A stretch of DNA of 64,000 bases. Origin: Promineifilum sp019695075 (lineage in GTDB: Bacteria; Chloroflexota; Anaerolineae; Promineifilales; Promineifilaceae). This document shows, in pieces, positions 14,813 to 22,580 of the stretch. The stretch is from contig JAHCIO010000001.1 of NCBI GenBank assembly GCA_026129185.1, positions 132,972-196,971 of the forward strand, given 5' to 3'. The notes below the pieces were generated by a model, which was given only the letters and a program-made list of their open reading frames with translations, was not told the DNA's origin and made no database searches. The translations under genes and the position numbers were made by a program. Positions within the stretch are counted from its first letter, which is position 1. Every line of letters starts with the position of its first letter.

Positions 14813-16777
14813 TTACGGCGTGACCAGGTTAATGACGCCGGCCGTGCCGTCGGCCAGCGAGTAGTTGAGTTGCCCGCTGGTGATGACGTTGTTCTGGTTG
14901 ATCACCTGCTGCGTCCAGCGGTAGGCGTTGACGCCCTGCAGCGCGGCCAGGAAGGCCGTTTCCTGCTGCATCACGCCGGCCGGCGACTCGCAGGCCATCA
15001 GCGTGGTGGCGACAGGGCCGACGGTGAAGGCGCCGCTCTGCGGGGTGATGCTGGCGCTGTAGCTGTTGCAGCCACCGGAGCCGCTGACCGAGAGGGCGGT
15101 CTCATCAAACGTGGCCGTAATCTGCGACCCGGCGATGACCGGCTGCTCCGCCCCGACAGGGCCGAAGGAAACGACGCGGAAGGCCAAACCACTCGCGCCG
15201 CCGGTCACGCCGCCAGTTGTGCCGCCGCTATCCGGCGTGCTGCTGACGGGGCCGGACACCAGGCGCATCGTGCTGCCGTCGGTCAGGTTGAGCATCAGCT
15301 CGCTGCCTTGCACCGTGTGGACAGTGGCGAGGGCCAACTGTTGCACGAACTGTTGCCCCTGCGAGTCGGGCGGGCACATGGCCATCGTCGACGCGCCGGG
15401 GACGAGGCTGAGGCCGGTGCCGGTCAGCGTGTAGGTGGCCGTGACCATATTGCAGTCGGCCTTGATGCTGGCCCTGCCGTCGGCCATGAAGGTGACCGTG
15501 TAGCGGGTCGGGTCGGCGACGGTGGTGGCCTGCGTCCCGGCCGTGCCGGACCACTGCCACACCGGGCCAACCAGCGTCGAGGGCAGCACCGGGGCCTGGA
15601 CGGTGGGCAGATTCTCGGCGCCGATGGCATCAACGAACGCCGCCGCCACCCAGACGCGGCCGTCGGGCATGCTCGGCGCTTCGACGACGAACCAGTTGCG
15701 ATCCTGGCTGATGCCGATCAGCGTGCCGCTGTCGCCCTGCGCGGCCGTGCCGATGGCGGGGAAGTTCACGCCCGGGCCGCTGCGCAGGAAGATGCCGGCC
15801 GGGGCATTGACCGTGCCGGTCGGTTCGCCGGCATCGGGCGCGGGCAGGTCAACCAGCGGGACTTCCTCGAAGTGCATCGTGCCGCTGCTGGCGAACAGGT
15901 CGATGAAGAGGTCGCCTTCCTGGAAGAAGTAGATCGCCGCGGCGCTCAGCTGTTGAGTGAACAGGTCGGCCTGCGAATCCTCCGGGCAAGCCACGAGCGT
16001 GGACGGGCCGGGGGTGATGGTCATGTTGGTGCCGTCGGCCGTCACCTGGGCGAGGACGGTATTGCAGTCAGCGGTGATGGCCGCCGAGCCGTCCTCAAGG
16101 AACTCGATTGTGTAGCGCGAGGCGTCGGCGACGGTGACTTCTTCCACGGGCGTCGTCGTGCCCAGCCATTGCCACTTCTTACCCACCAGCGCCGCGTCCA
16201 CGGCGGTGGACGTGGTCGTTGTCATGGCGTCGGCGGCGCGGTACGTGTCGATCGGCCCGCCGTTGGCCCAGGCGATGGCCAGCACCGCGCCGTCTTCCTG
16301 GATGGTGTAGCTGCCGGCCGAGGCGAACGTCTCGAGCATCTGGTTGAAGAGCGAATCGGGCGGGCAGAAGGCCTTGGTCGTCATGCCCAGGGTCATCGCG
16401 ATGCTGCCGTCGCCGGGCGTGGCGTAGTCGCCGCTGCCGCGGTTGCAGTCCAACTGGGCGAAGAAGGTGCCGTCCTCGTTGAAGATGATGTTGTACTCTT
16501 CAGGGGTGGGCACAGTGATGGCCGCGGTCGCGCCGCCATTGGGGTCACGGCTCTCCCACAGCCACTCCTTGTTGACCAGCGCCGGGTCGGCGACGTGGGC
16601 GATGGGCGAGGTCTCGGCCGGCAGGGCCTCGGTGGGCACGGCCTCAACGACCCCAGCTTCGGTGGTCTCGCCGGCGGTCTCGACCGTCGGCTGAAGCTCC
16701 GTCGCCGGCGTCTGGCCGCCACAGGCCGCCAGGACAACCAGCAGGACGAAACTCATCAAGATCAGGTAGCGTTTCAT
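14813..16777 (-). CDS. Lipoprotein with four META domains and one SH3-like domain
   Basis: The 654-residue protein begins with a lipoprotein signal 'LLVVLAACGG' (lipobox Cys at about 20). META (HslJ-like) repeats follow at about 60-180 and 190-310, an SH3b-like module at about 325-395 ('FLRSGPGVNFPAIG'), and two more META repeats at about 405-515 and 530-650. Three of the four contain the family's 'DCN' signature and the fourth has 'GGCNSY', and each has a later conserved Cys ('CPPDS', 'CPEDS', 'CESPA'), suggesting internal disulphides. META domains are linked to heat-shock or secretion stress, but their ligand is unknown. It is likely tethered to the outer face of the membrane. Confidence 0.85.
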   Translation of the reverse strand: MKRYLILMSFVLLVVLAACGGQTPATELQPTVETAGETTEAGVVEAVPTEALPAETSPIAHVADPALVNKEWLWESRDPNGGATAAITVPTPEEYNIIFNEDGTFFAQLDCNRGSGDYATPGDGSIAMTLGMTTKAFCPPDSLFNQMLETFASAGSYTIQEDGAVLAIAWANGGPIDTYRAADAMTTTTSTAVDAALVGKKWQWLGTTTPVEEVTVADASRYTIEFLEDGSAAITADCNTVLAQVTADGTNMTITPGPSTLVACPEDSQADLFTQQLSAAAIYFFQEGDLFIDLFASSGTMHFEEVPLVDLPAPDAGEPTGTVNAPAGIFLRSGPGVNFPAIGTAAQGDSGTLIGISQDRNWFVVEAPSMPDGRVWVAAAFVDAIGAENLPTVQAPVLPSTLVGPVWQWSGTAGTQATTVADPTRYTVTFMADGRASIKADCNMVTATYTLTGTGLSLVPGASTMAMCPPDSQGQQFVQQLALATVHTVQGSELMLNLTDGSTMRLVSGPVSSTPDSGGTTGGVTGGASGLAFRVVSFGPVGAEQPVIAGSQITATFDETALSVSGSGGCNSYSASITPQSGAFTVGPVATTLMACESPAGVMQQETAFLAALQGVNAYRWTQQVINQNNVITSGQLNYSLADGTAGVINLVTP

Positions 16778-16838
16778 AGACGTTCATCTCCTCTGCAATG
16801 TATTCAGCAACGCGCCGCGCATGCCGCGCGGCTTTAAC

Positions 16839-16858
16839 GGGAGCCAAACTAGGCTCCC
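16839..16858. other. Short intergenic hairpin (16778-17004 gap)
   Basis: The arms GGGAGCC and GGCTCCC flank a 6-nt loop. It lies about 60 nt upstream of the META lipoprotein ATG and about 145 nt past the DUF2442 stop. There is no T-run, so a terminator is not supported. Nothing else was recognised in the gap. Confidence 0.3.
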
Positions 16859-17004
16859 CATAGATTAACGTCTAGTGTTGAATGGGGGTTCCGATGAGGC
16901 AATGCTTCTTACGAGGCGCTCATTTACGGCCCATGTCGTCTATCCATCGGCGGGGGCAGCACAGTGGTAGACTGGATGCTGGTAGGAGTCGCGTGGGTCG
17001 CCGC

Positions 17005-17331
17005 CTACTCTCGCCACGGCCCCAGGTAATCCTCAAGGCGCAACTCGTCGTTGATGCTCCCTTGGTCCGGGTCCCAGAGGATCATTGTTCGGCTACGATT
17101 GATTTCGAACTTCAGCCGGTCTTCGGCTGGGGCATTATAAACTGTCGGAATCCACCACAGCGGAATGGACAAGATTCGGCCGTCTGTAAGATCGATGTGG
17201 ATGTAGGCGTCATCAAAGCGCACATCGTGGATTGCTGCCTGACGCGGGAATGTGTATTCGGAAGCGGGGTAGGCGATAGGGTAGCGCTTGACGGCTAACT
17301 CGGTCTCAGCTGCCTCGGCCTTTGAACTCAT
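17005..17331 (-). CDS. DUF2442 domain protein (partner of DUF4160)
   Basis: This 108-residue protein carries 'IHDVRFDDAYIHIDLTDGR' and 'IPLWWIPTVYNAPAEDR', the DUF2442 core. Its start overlaps the DUF4160 gene by 26 nt, so the two are made from one message. The DUF4160/DUF2442 pairing is recurrent in bacteria and resembles a small toxin-antitoxin cassette, but activity is unproven. Confidence 0.8.
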   Translation of the reverse strand: MSSKAEAAETELAVKRYPIAYPASEYTFPRQAAIHDVRFDDAYIHIDLTDGRILSIPLWWIPTVYNAPAEDRLKFEINRSRTMILWDPDQGSINDELRLEDYLGPWRE

Positions 17332-17575
17332 ACCATTGCTCCAGTAAATAGTCCCGATTCTGCTCGACGATCTTCAACGCCTGGCGCAGTTCTTGTTGCT
17401 TCAGAACTCGGCCAACTCTTGCCACTTCTATTGTCGGCTCCAGCCATATTTTGGCGTCGTTGGTGTCATCCTGGCTACCTTTTCCAACGTGAACGCTGGC
17501 GCGATTCTCATACCGGGCGTCATAGCTATGGAACCAGAAGATGAACGACCCAGCCACCAGTATCTTGGGACTCAT
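17306..17575 (-). CDS. DUF4160 domain protein
   Basis: This 89-residue protein begins 'MSPKILVAGSFIFWFHSYD', with 'ASVHVGKG' and 'AKIWLEPTIEVAR', the typical DUF4160 pattern. The ATG overlaps the stop of the upstream YkgJ-like gene (ATGA), and its own end overlaps the DUF2442 start. A TATAAT lies 9-14 nt upstream, so a near-leaderless transcript is also possible. The family has no proven function. The basic helix 'LRQALKIVEQNRDYLLEQW' at the end is typical. Confidence 0.8.
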   Translation of the reverse strand: MSPKILVAGSFIFWFHSYDARYENRASVHVGKGSQDDTNDAKIWLEPTIEVARVGRVLKQQELRQALKIVEQNRDYLLEQWYEFKGRGS

Positions 17576-17910
17576 AACAATGCGATTATAGCATAAGGGA
17601 TTGGGCGCGTGAGAAATTCAAGGCGTTCCAGGTAGAGCAGCGCCTCCTCGCGCGTCTCGCCACACATCTCCGCGTCCGGCCGCAGGTTGATGCACACCGC
17701 CGGCCGGTCGGGCTGGCCGAACAGGCGACAGAGATTGTCGTCGGTCAACTGCGCACAGCGCACCCCGGCCGGCTTGCCGTTGGGCATGCCGGGAATGGGC
17801 GAGGAGATCGACAGGGCAATGCAGCACGCGCCGCAGCCGGGGCGGCAGGGAAAGTCATTGCGCTCGTTTAGATAACGTTGCTTCAAGAAGGAGGGCGAAG
17901 AGTTACTCAT
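17572..17910 (-). CDS. YkgJ-family cysteine-cluster protein
   Basis: The protein has 112 residues from the ATG at 17910, which has an AGGAG site; an in-frame GTG at 17943 is less likely. 'FPCRPGCGACC' plus 'VRCAQL', 'NLCRLFG' and 'AVCINLRP' give the spaced cysteines of the YkgJ/Fliw-like family (Zn- or Fe-binding, function unknown). The stop overlaps the next gene by 4 nt. Confidence 0.8.
   Translation of the reverse strand: MSNSSPSFLKQRYLNERNDFPCRPGCGACCIALSISSPIPGMPNGKPAGVRCAQLTDDNLCRLFGQPDRPAVCINLRPDAEMCGETREEALLYLERLEFLTRPIPYAIIALL
17584..17589 (-). promoter_or_regulatory. Perfect -10 box just upstream of DUF4160 start
   Basis: TATAAT on the minus strand ends 9 nt before the ATG at 17575, which would give an almost leaderless mRNA for the DUF4160/DUF2442 pair. 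No good -35 is visible at 16-18 nt, so this may be fortuitous. Confidence 0.3.
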
Positions 17911-17975
17911 GTGGCCGAAGCTCCTGTAATACCTGTCGGTCACCTACTCCGTGGAGAGTGGCAGCGAATTGATGG

Positions 17976-17981
17976 TATCAT
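17976..17981 (+). promoter_or_regulatory. -10-like box of a possibly leaderless transcript
   Basis: TATCAT ends 7 nt before the ATG at 17988, so transcription would begin at or next to the start codon. No ribosome-binding site is present. It is also part of the small inverted repeat GGTATCATACC. Confidence 0.3.
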
Positions 17982-17987
17982 ACCAAA

Positions 17988-19112
17988 ATGACCGCTGCCA
18001 ACCACCCGCCGCCCACCTCTATCGAAGTCAGCCGAATCGCTGCCCTGGATGACCCCATCGCCCGCAACCAGCAAATCACCCAGGCTTACCATGAGATGGC
18101 CGTGGCCACCGTCCGCCTGCTGCCGGGCGGGGCCAACTGGTGCGCCTTCGCCACCTGGGCATCGCGGCAAGCGGGCCAGTCGATCCGGCGCGAGGACTTG
18201 CGGCGGACGCTGGAGCGGCTGTTGCGAGAATCAGCCGAGGTCGAGGCGGCCGCCGGCGCGCTGGAAGGCCACGCCGCCGCGGCCGGCGGGCCGGAGAGCC
18301 TGGCCGGGGCGGTGGCCGCCGTGCGCGAGGCGCTCAGCCCGGCAGCGGCCTTCGACCGCGCCGCCGCGGCCGTGGCCCGCGGCAACCTGAAGGTCTTCGC
18401 CGAAATCGGCCTGACCTTTGCCGACTACCTGGCCCTGTTCGACGACGGCCCGCCCGACGCCACGACCCTCGCCGCCTTCCTGGAGCGGCTGCGCCCCGGC
18501 GAGCCACCGGAGGGGCAGGGCTATCTGCGTCGCGCCTTCGCCCACATGAACGACGCGATGGCGGCGAGTGGCCGGGAGCGGGCCGAGTTGCTGCTGCTGG
18601 CCAACGTGGAGATCGGCTTCCACGAGCAGACGCGGCTGCAACCGGAGATTCGCGCGGCGATGGACGCGCCGGTGTATGAGCCGGCCGAGTTGCGCCGGCG
18701 GCTGCTGGTGGAGCTATTCCCCGATCCGGTGGCGCGGCTGCGCCTGGCGGCGCTACGACTGGCCGGGCAGGCCGCGCCGTTGCTGGCCGCCCGCGACCGC
18801 CTGGCCGACGAGGCGCAACGGCTGGGCCGCCGGGTCATCACCGAGGTGATGATGACGCTGGAGCTACCCGGCGGCCGCGCGCTGCGCCTCGGCCACGATC
18901 TGGTGGGCGAGTACCCGGCCTCGCTGCGGACCGTGGCCAATACCGATTTACGGGCGCTGCTGGCCGGCGTGGACGCGCTGGGCGACAGCCCCGCCGGCAG
19001 CGGCGGCGCGGACTGGAGCGACCTGCCCGGCCGGATGCGCTACATCGCCGACCTGTTCCGCGCCTATCACGAGGACGCGGCCCTGTTCAGCCCGCCGTTT
19101 CCTGACCGCTGA
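17988..19112 (+). CDS. Conserved hypothetical protein, 374 aa
   Basis: The protein is largely alpha-helical and soluble, with no signal peptide. The most distinctive part is 'ANWCAFATWASRQAGQSIR' near residues 48-66, followed by a long Ala/Glu-rich helical stretch. 'EIGLTFADYLALF' and 'LLLLANVEIGFHEQTRLQP' lie in the middle. I recall similar sequences among actinobacterial and Chloroflexota hypothetical proteins but no assigned function. The 3' end overlaps the converging acetyltransferase gene by 26 nt. Codon use looks normal for the window. Confidence 0.75.
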   Translation: MTAANHPPPTSIEVSRIAALDDPIARNQQITQAYHEMAVATVRLLPGGANWCAFATWASRQAGQSIRREDLRRTLERLLRESAEVEAAAGALEGHAAAAGGPESLAGAVAAVREALSPAAAFDRAAAAVARGNLKVFAEIGLTFADYLALFDDGPPDATTLAAFLERLRPGEPPEGQGYLRRAFAHMNDAMAASGRERAELLLLANVEIGFHEQTRLQPEIRAAMDAPVYEPAELRRRLLVELFPDPVARLRLAALRLAGQAAPLLAARDRLADEAQRLGRRVITEVMMTLELPGGRALRLGHDLVGEYPASLRTVANTDLRALLAGVDALGDSPAGSGGADWSDLPGRMRYIADLFRAYHEDAALFSPPFPDR

Positions 19113-19551
19113 GTTCCTTGCGGAAGAAGCGTTCCACTTCCTCATAGCCGAGGGCGGCGTGCGCCGCCGGGCTGCCGGGGTAGGACGGGCTGGTGTCGGA
19201 GGCCATCTCGCGGCAGCCGGCTGCCCGCGCCCAGGCCTCGACGGCCATGACCAAGGCCCGCCCCACGCCCCGGCCGCGGCAGTCGGGATCGACGTACCAG
19301 CCCTCCAGATAGCCGACGCGGCCGGTGACGCAGCCGGGGGCCGCGGCGTGGATGGCTACCTCCGCCACCCCGCACAGGCCACCCTCCGGCCGCTCGCAGA
19401 CGAAGGCGGCCATCAGCGTCGGCAAGGGGAAGCCGGCCAGGAAGGTATCGACCTCGCCGGCCTCGTCCCCCGGCGTCGAGTCGGGCCACAGGGCATGTCG
19501 CAGACGCAGCCATTCCGAGCGGTCGTTGGGGAAGACGGGGCGGATGAGCAT
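19087..19551 (-). CDS. GNAT acetyltransferase, AAC(6')-I-like
   Basis: This 154-residue single-domain GNAT shows 'MLIRPVFPNDRSEWLRLRHALWP', an acetyl-CoA binding loop 'CRGRGVGRAL' (about 95-104), 'YLEGWYVDP' and 'AAHAALGYEEVERFF'. These positions match chromosomal aminoglycoside 6'-N-acetyltransferases. Many such chromosomal enzymes have other natural substrates, so resistance activity is not implied. It converges on the 374-aa gene. Confidence 0.85.
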   Translation of the reverse strand: MLIRPVFPNDRSEWLRLRHALWPDSTPGDEAGEVDTFLAGFPLPTLMAAFVCERPEGGLCGVAEVAIHAAAPGCVTGRVGYLEGWYVDPDCRGRGVGRALVMAVEAWARAAGCREMASDTSPSYPGSPAAHAALGYEEVERFFRKELSGQETAG

Positions 19552-19562
19552 GTTTACCTCCG

Positions 19563-19637
19563 GTAGGGGCGGGTCTCAGACCCGCCCCTACGATGGGTAT
19601 GGCGGCGGGTAGGGGCGGGTCTCAGACCCGCCCCTAC
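19563..19637. repeat. Two copies of the GTAGGGGCGGG odd palindrome
   Basis: Perfect 29-nt palindromes (14-nt arm GTAGGGGCGGGTCT, 1-nt centre) lie at 19563-19591 and 19609-19637, 46 nt apart. The second supplies the TAG stop of the DUF1697 gene. The same element forms the array at 61110-61396. Each can fold into a hairpin on either strand. Confidence 0.9.
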
Positions 19638-20179
19638 GATGCCGACATCTGCGCCAACTCCGCCAGCTTGCGGACCGTGGTGATGCTGCGCACCGTCGCC
19701 GGCATCCCCACCGCCCGTTCCAGCCTGGTCCCGCTGAAGTTGGTGTCCGATTGCTGCGTGCGGCGCAGCCAGTAGACCTCGCGGCCGTGGACGGCGAAAT
19801 CGTCGCTGTCGCTGCGGTGCGCCAGTAGCCGCGCCGTGGCCGCCTCGCCGGGCTGTGTCTTCAAAAAGGCGACCATCAGGCCGAAGGCGGCCTCGCGGTC
19901 GGCCGCCGCGAAGGGCGGCCGCGCGGCGATGGCGGTCATCTCGTCCGGCGTGCGCAGGAAGGTGGCGACCTCGAAGCCCAGCGCCGCGGCCAGATGCGCT
20001 TCGATGCGCTCCTCCAATACGGCATGCGCCCCATCGCCGTCAAACAGGACGTTGCCGCTGGCGATGTAGGTGGATACGTTCGCCAGACCCATTTCCGCGA
20101 AGAGGGCGCGCAGCCGCTCCATTTTGACCGAGCGGGTAGTGATGTTGATGGCGCGCAGCAAGGCGACGTAATGAGTCAT
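19634..20179 (-). CDS. DUF1697 protein
   Basis: This 181-residue protein has the DUF1697 N-terminus 'YVALLRAINI...MERLRALFAEMGL', then 'VSTYIASGNVLFD' and 'VYWLRRTQQSDTNF', which are diagnostic. The family has a ferredoxin-like fold and no known function. Its stop codon TAG lies inside the flanking palindrome, yet the C-terminus looks complete for the family. It is 6 nt downstream of pnuC on the same strand. Confidence 0.9.
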   Translation of the reverse strand: MTHYVALLRAINITTRSVKMERLRALFAEMGLANVSTYIASGNVLFDGDGAHAVLEERIEAHLAAALGFEVATFLRTPDEMTAIAARPPFAAADREAAFGLMVAFLKTQPGEAATARLLAHRSDSDDFAVHGREVYWLRRTQQSDTNFSGTRLERAVGMPATVRSITTVRKLAELAQMSAS

Positions 20180-20185
20180 TGGCTG

Positions 20186-20857
20186 TCAACTGGCGTCGGT
20201 TGCAGGCGCAGCCAGCAGCGATCGGGCCTGCGTTCGCCGCCATTCACTTAACCCACGAAAGGCCAGGAAGAGCAGGATGACGTAGAGCAGAGAGATTAAC
20301 TTAACGTCCTTGGCGTAATACAGACCGATGCCGATGATGTTGACAACGATCCAGTAGTACCAGCTTTCCGTCCGTTTGCGAGCCATGAGCCACATGGCGA
20401 CGAAGCTCATCACCGTGGTCAGCGCATCGAGGTAGGGAAAGGAGGCCGGCACGGGAAAGAGGCGTGGCAGCAGGTTGTGGATGTCGGCGATAAGCCACCC
20501 GGTCAGCAGCGATAGCATCAGGGTAAGCCCAACGGTGAGCGAGAGCGTGCGTCGCGGGCTGAAGTCCATGCCGATCGTTTTTCCTTCACCCTTCGGCGAG
20601 CGGCGCCACAACCACCAGCCATAGACGCTGGCTCCCAGATAGTAGATTTGCTCGATGACGTCGGAGTAGAGTTGTATCTGATAGAACAGGATCATGTATA
20701 GGAAGACGCTGACGATCCCCACCGGCCAGGTGAGAATGTTCCGCCGGGCGATGAGCCAGACCGACCAGAGGTAGAGGACGGTGCCGACAAGCTCGATGTA
20801 GCTCATCGAATAACCCAGAAGGGTGAAAGCGATGGTGTCGATGCTCAGCAGATTCAT
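20186..20857 (-). CDS. pnuC: Nicotinamide riboside/NMN transporter PnuC
   Basis: This 223-residue inner-membrane protein has about seven helices. 'ELVGTVLYLWSVWLIARRN' and 'PVGIVSVFLYMILFYQIQLYSD' with 'YYLGASVYGWWLW' are the conserved PnuC signatures that line the substrate channel. PnuC imports nicotinamide riboside by facilitated diffusion, trapped by phosphorylation. Its ATG overlaps the nadR stop (ATGA), giving direct coupling between uptake and trapping. Confidence 0.95.
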   Translation of the reverse strand: MNLLSIDTIAFTLLGYSMSYIELVGTVLYLWSVWLIARRNILTWPVGIVSVFLYMILFYQIQLYSDVIEQIYYLGASVYGWWLWRRSPKGEGKTIGMDFSPRRTLSLTVGLTLMLSLLTGWLIADIHNLLPRLFPVPASFPYLDALTTVMSFVAMWLMARKRTESWYYWIVVNIIGIGLYYAKDVKLISLLYVILLFLAFRGLSEWRRTQARSLLAAPATDAS

Positions 20858-21894
20858 GAGTGGTCTCCGGCTAGCACGGCTTGGGCAGCAACAATATTGG
20901 CGCTGGGATTGCCATACTTCTGATACACGGCCAGGACGCCATGTACGCGCTCAATTCGTTGCGCCAAATTGCCGGAGAGCAGCAGATAGGGCACGCGGCG
21001 GCGATGCAGATCGGCCAGGACACGCTTTTGAAAGGTGGCACGATTGGCGTGACCAGAGCGATCCCACGTGTCATCATAGGGAATGTCGGTGTCGCAGACG
21101 AATACAAGGTCGTAGCGGCGCTCGGCCAGATGTGCCAGTTCGGCCAGGCGTGGCTCGACACCGCCGTGGTAGTATTGGCCGAAGACGTAGGTCGTCAGTG
21201 CGCTGGTGTCGGTAAAGAGCGTGCCGTTGGCGTTGCCCAACAGCGCCTCTTCGCGCGCCAGATGTCCTTCGGCCAGTTCGACGAGTTGAATCGGCGTCAG
21301 ACGCCGTTCGTGCTGATGGGCTTCCCAATACTCGCGGCCATACTCCGGCATCCAGACAGTGTTCAGACCCCGCGCCAGCGCTTCCGCCAGAGTTGACTTG
21401 CCGGTAGACGGAGCGCCCAGGAAGACGACGTTGACCACCAGATCGCGATAGACACGGTCAGGGAGATATTGCCGCCAGCGATAGGGATCAGCACGAATGA
21501 GTGTGCCCGAAACGGGGATTTGCGTCCTGTCGGGGTCGATCAGACGGTTCACCGCGCCCAATGCCCGGCTCATGTGGTCGCCATAGAACTCACTGGAGTA
21601 GAAATGAGTGACATCGCGGATGCGCAAGTCGTCGAGAACGTAGCTCTCATGACGGCCCATTATCTCCGGAGTGTTGCCAACTTCCACCGGCCCATCCCAT
21701 GCTTCGACGACGTTCACTGCGGGATAGAGATCGCGCAGCCAATCAGCGCGCACGTTGAGCGGCACGGGGGTCGTTTCCGGGCAGTCATAGATGATGACTG
21801 TGACGCGATCCATCTCTGCCAGTGCCATTTCGATCACCCGCTGGTGTCCGGCGTGAAGGGGGGCGTACTTGCCCAGGGTTAGCCCGTGGCTCAT
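20854..21894 (-). CDS. nadR: NadR-like NMN adenylyltransferase / ribosylnicotinamide kinase
   Basis: The 346-residue bifunctional enzyme has an N-terminal nucleotidyltransferase domain ('GKYAPLHAGHQ' near residue 8, 'VSGTLIRADP' near 128) and a C-terminal kinase domain with Walker A GAPSTGKST (about 158-166) and 'LFTDTSALTTYVFG'. It phosphorylates nicotinamide riboside to NMN and adenylates it to NAD. The N-terminal helix-turn-helix repressor domain of the enterobacterial NadR is absent, so this copy is purely enzymatic. It is upstream of and coupled to pnuC. Confidence 0.93.
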   Translation of the reverse strand: MSHGLTLGKYAPLHAGHQRVIEMALAEMDRVTVIIYDCPETTPVPLNVRADWLRDLYPAVNVVEAWDGPVEVGNTPEIMGRHESYVLDDLRIRDVTHFYSSEFYGDHMSRALGAVNRLIDPDRTQIPVSGTLIRADPYRWRQYLPDRVYRDLVVNVVFLGAPSTGKSTLAEALARGLNTVWMPEYGREYWEAHQHERRLTPIQLVELAEGHLAREEALLGNANGTLFTDTSALTTYVFGQYYHGGVEPRLAELAHLAERRYDLVFVCDTDIPYDDTWDRSGHANRATFQKRVLADLHRRRVPYLLLSGNLAQRIERVHGVLAVYQKYGNPSANIVAAQAVLAGDHS

Positions 21895-21911
21895 GGCTGT
21901 GTTGCCCTCTG

Positions 21912-22580
21912 CTACCTCGTCACCACAGCCAGCGCCAGCCCATCATACCCCTTCACGCCAACAGTCTGCACAATGGTGGCGCTGAGGCGCGGCTCGGCCG
22001 CCAGGGCCTCGTTGAAGCGGCGGACGCCCTGCACGTTGACGTCCTCGCTGTCGGGGTCGATGACCCGGCCGCGGCGGACGACGTTGTCGGCGATGATGAG
22101 CGTGCCCGGCCGCGACAGGCGCAGCGCGCCCTCCAGGTAGGTCACGTAGCCGGCTTTGTCGGCGTCGATGAAGACCAGGTCGAACGGGGCCGCGCCCTCG
22201 TCGGCCAGATGCACCAGCGACTCGGCCGCCGGCCCGACGCGCACCGTGACGCGGTCGGCCAGCCCCGCGCGGGCGATGTTGGCGCGGGCGATGTCGGCGT
22301 GGGCCGGTTGGAGTTCCAGCGTCACCAGCCGGCCGCCTGGATGCAAGCCGCGCGCCAGGCAGATGGCGCTGTAGCCGCCCAGCGTGCCGATCTCCAGAAT
22401 GCGCCGCGCCCCGGTGGCCCGCGCCAGCAGCGTCAGCAGCCGGCCGTGGGCCGCGGAGACAGCGATGTCGGGCAGCCCGGCGGCGGCGCTATCGGCCAGG
22501 GCCGCCGCCAGGGCTTCGTCCGTCCCCAGCAGGAGGTCGGTGATGTAGCTATCGACGGCCGTCCACAGTTCTTCGCTCAT
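21912..22580 (-). CDS. SAM-dependent O-methyltransferase (caffeoyl-CoA OMT type)
   Basis: This 222-residue protein has 'RRILEIGTLGGYSAICLARGL' (motif I, SAM binding, about 62-82), 'DLVFIDADKAGYVTYLE' (metal-binding Asp, about 138-154) and 'LIIADNVVRRGRVID'. These place it in methyltransferase family 3, which methylates catechol-like hydroxyls with a divalent metal. The physiological substrate is unknown. Its ATG overlaps the stop of the upstream GNAT gene (ATGA). Confidence 0.9.
   Translation of the reverse strand: MSEELWTAVDSYITDLLLGTDEALAAALADSAAAGLPDIAVSAAHGRLLTLLARATGARRILEIGTLGGYSAICLARGLHPGGRLVTLELQPAHADIARANIARAGLADRVTVRVGPAAESLVHLADEGAAPFDLVFIDADKAGYVTYLEGALRLSRPGTLIIADNVVRRGRVIDPDSEDVNVQGVRRFNEALAAEPRLSATIVQTVGVKGYDGLALAVVTR

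Noticed and set aside
14807..16837. 676-residue plus-strand ORF
   Set aside because: It is an antisense shadow of the META lipoprotein caused by high GC. Its composition is low-complexity (Gly/Arg/Asp/Val) without any domain.
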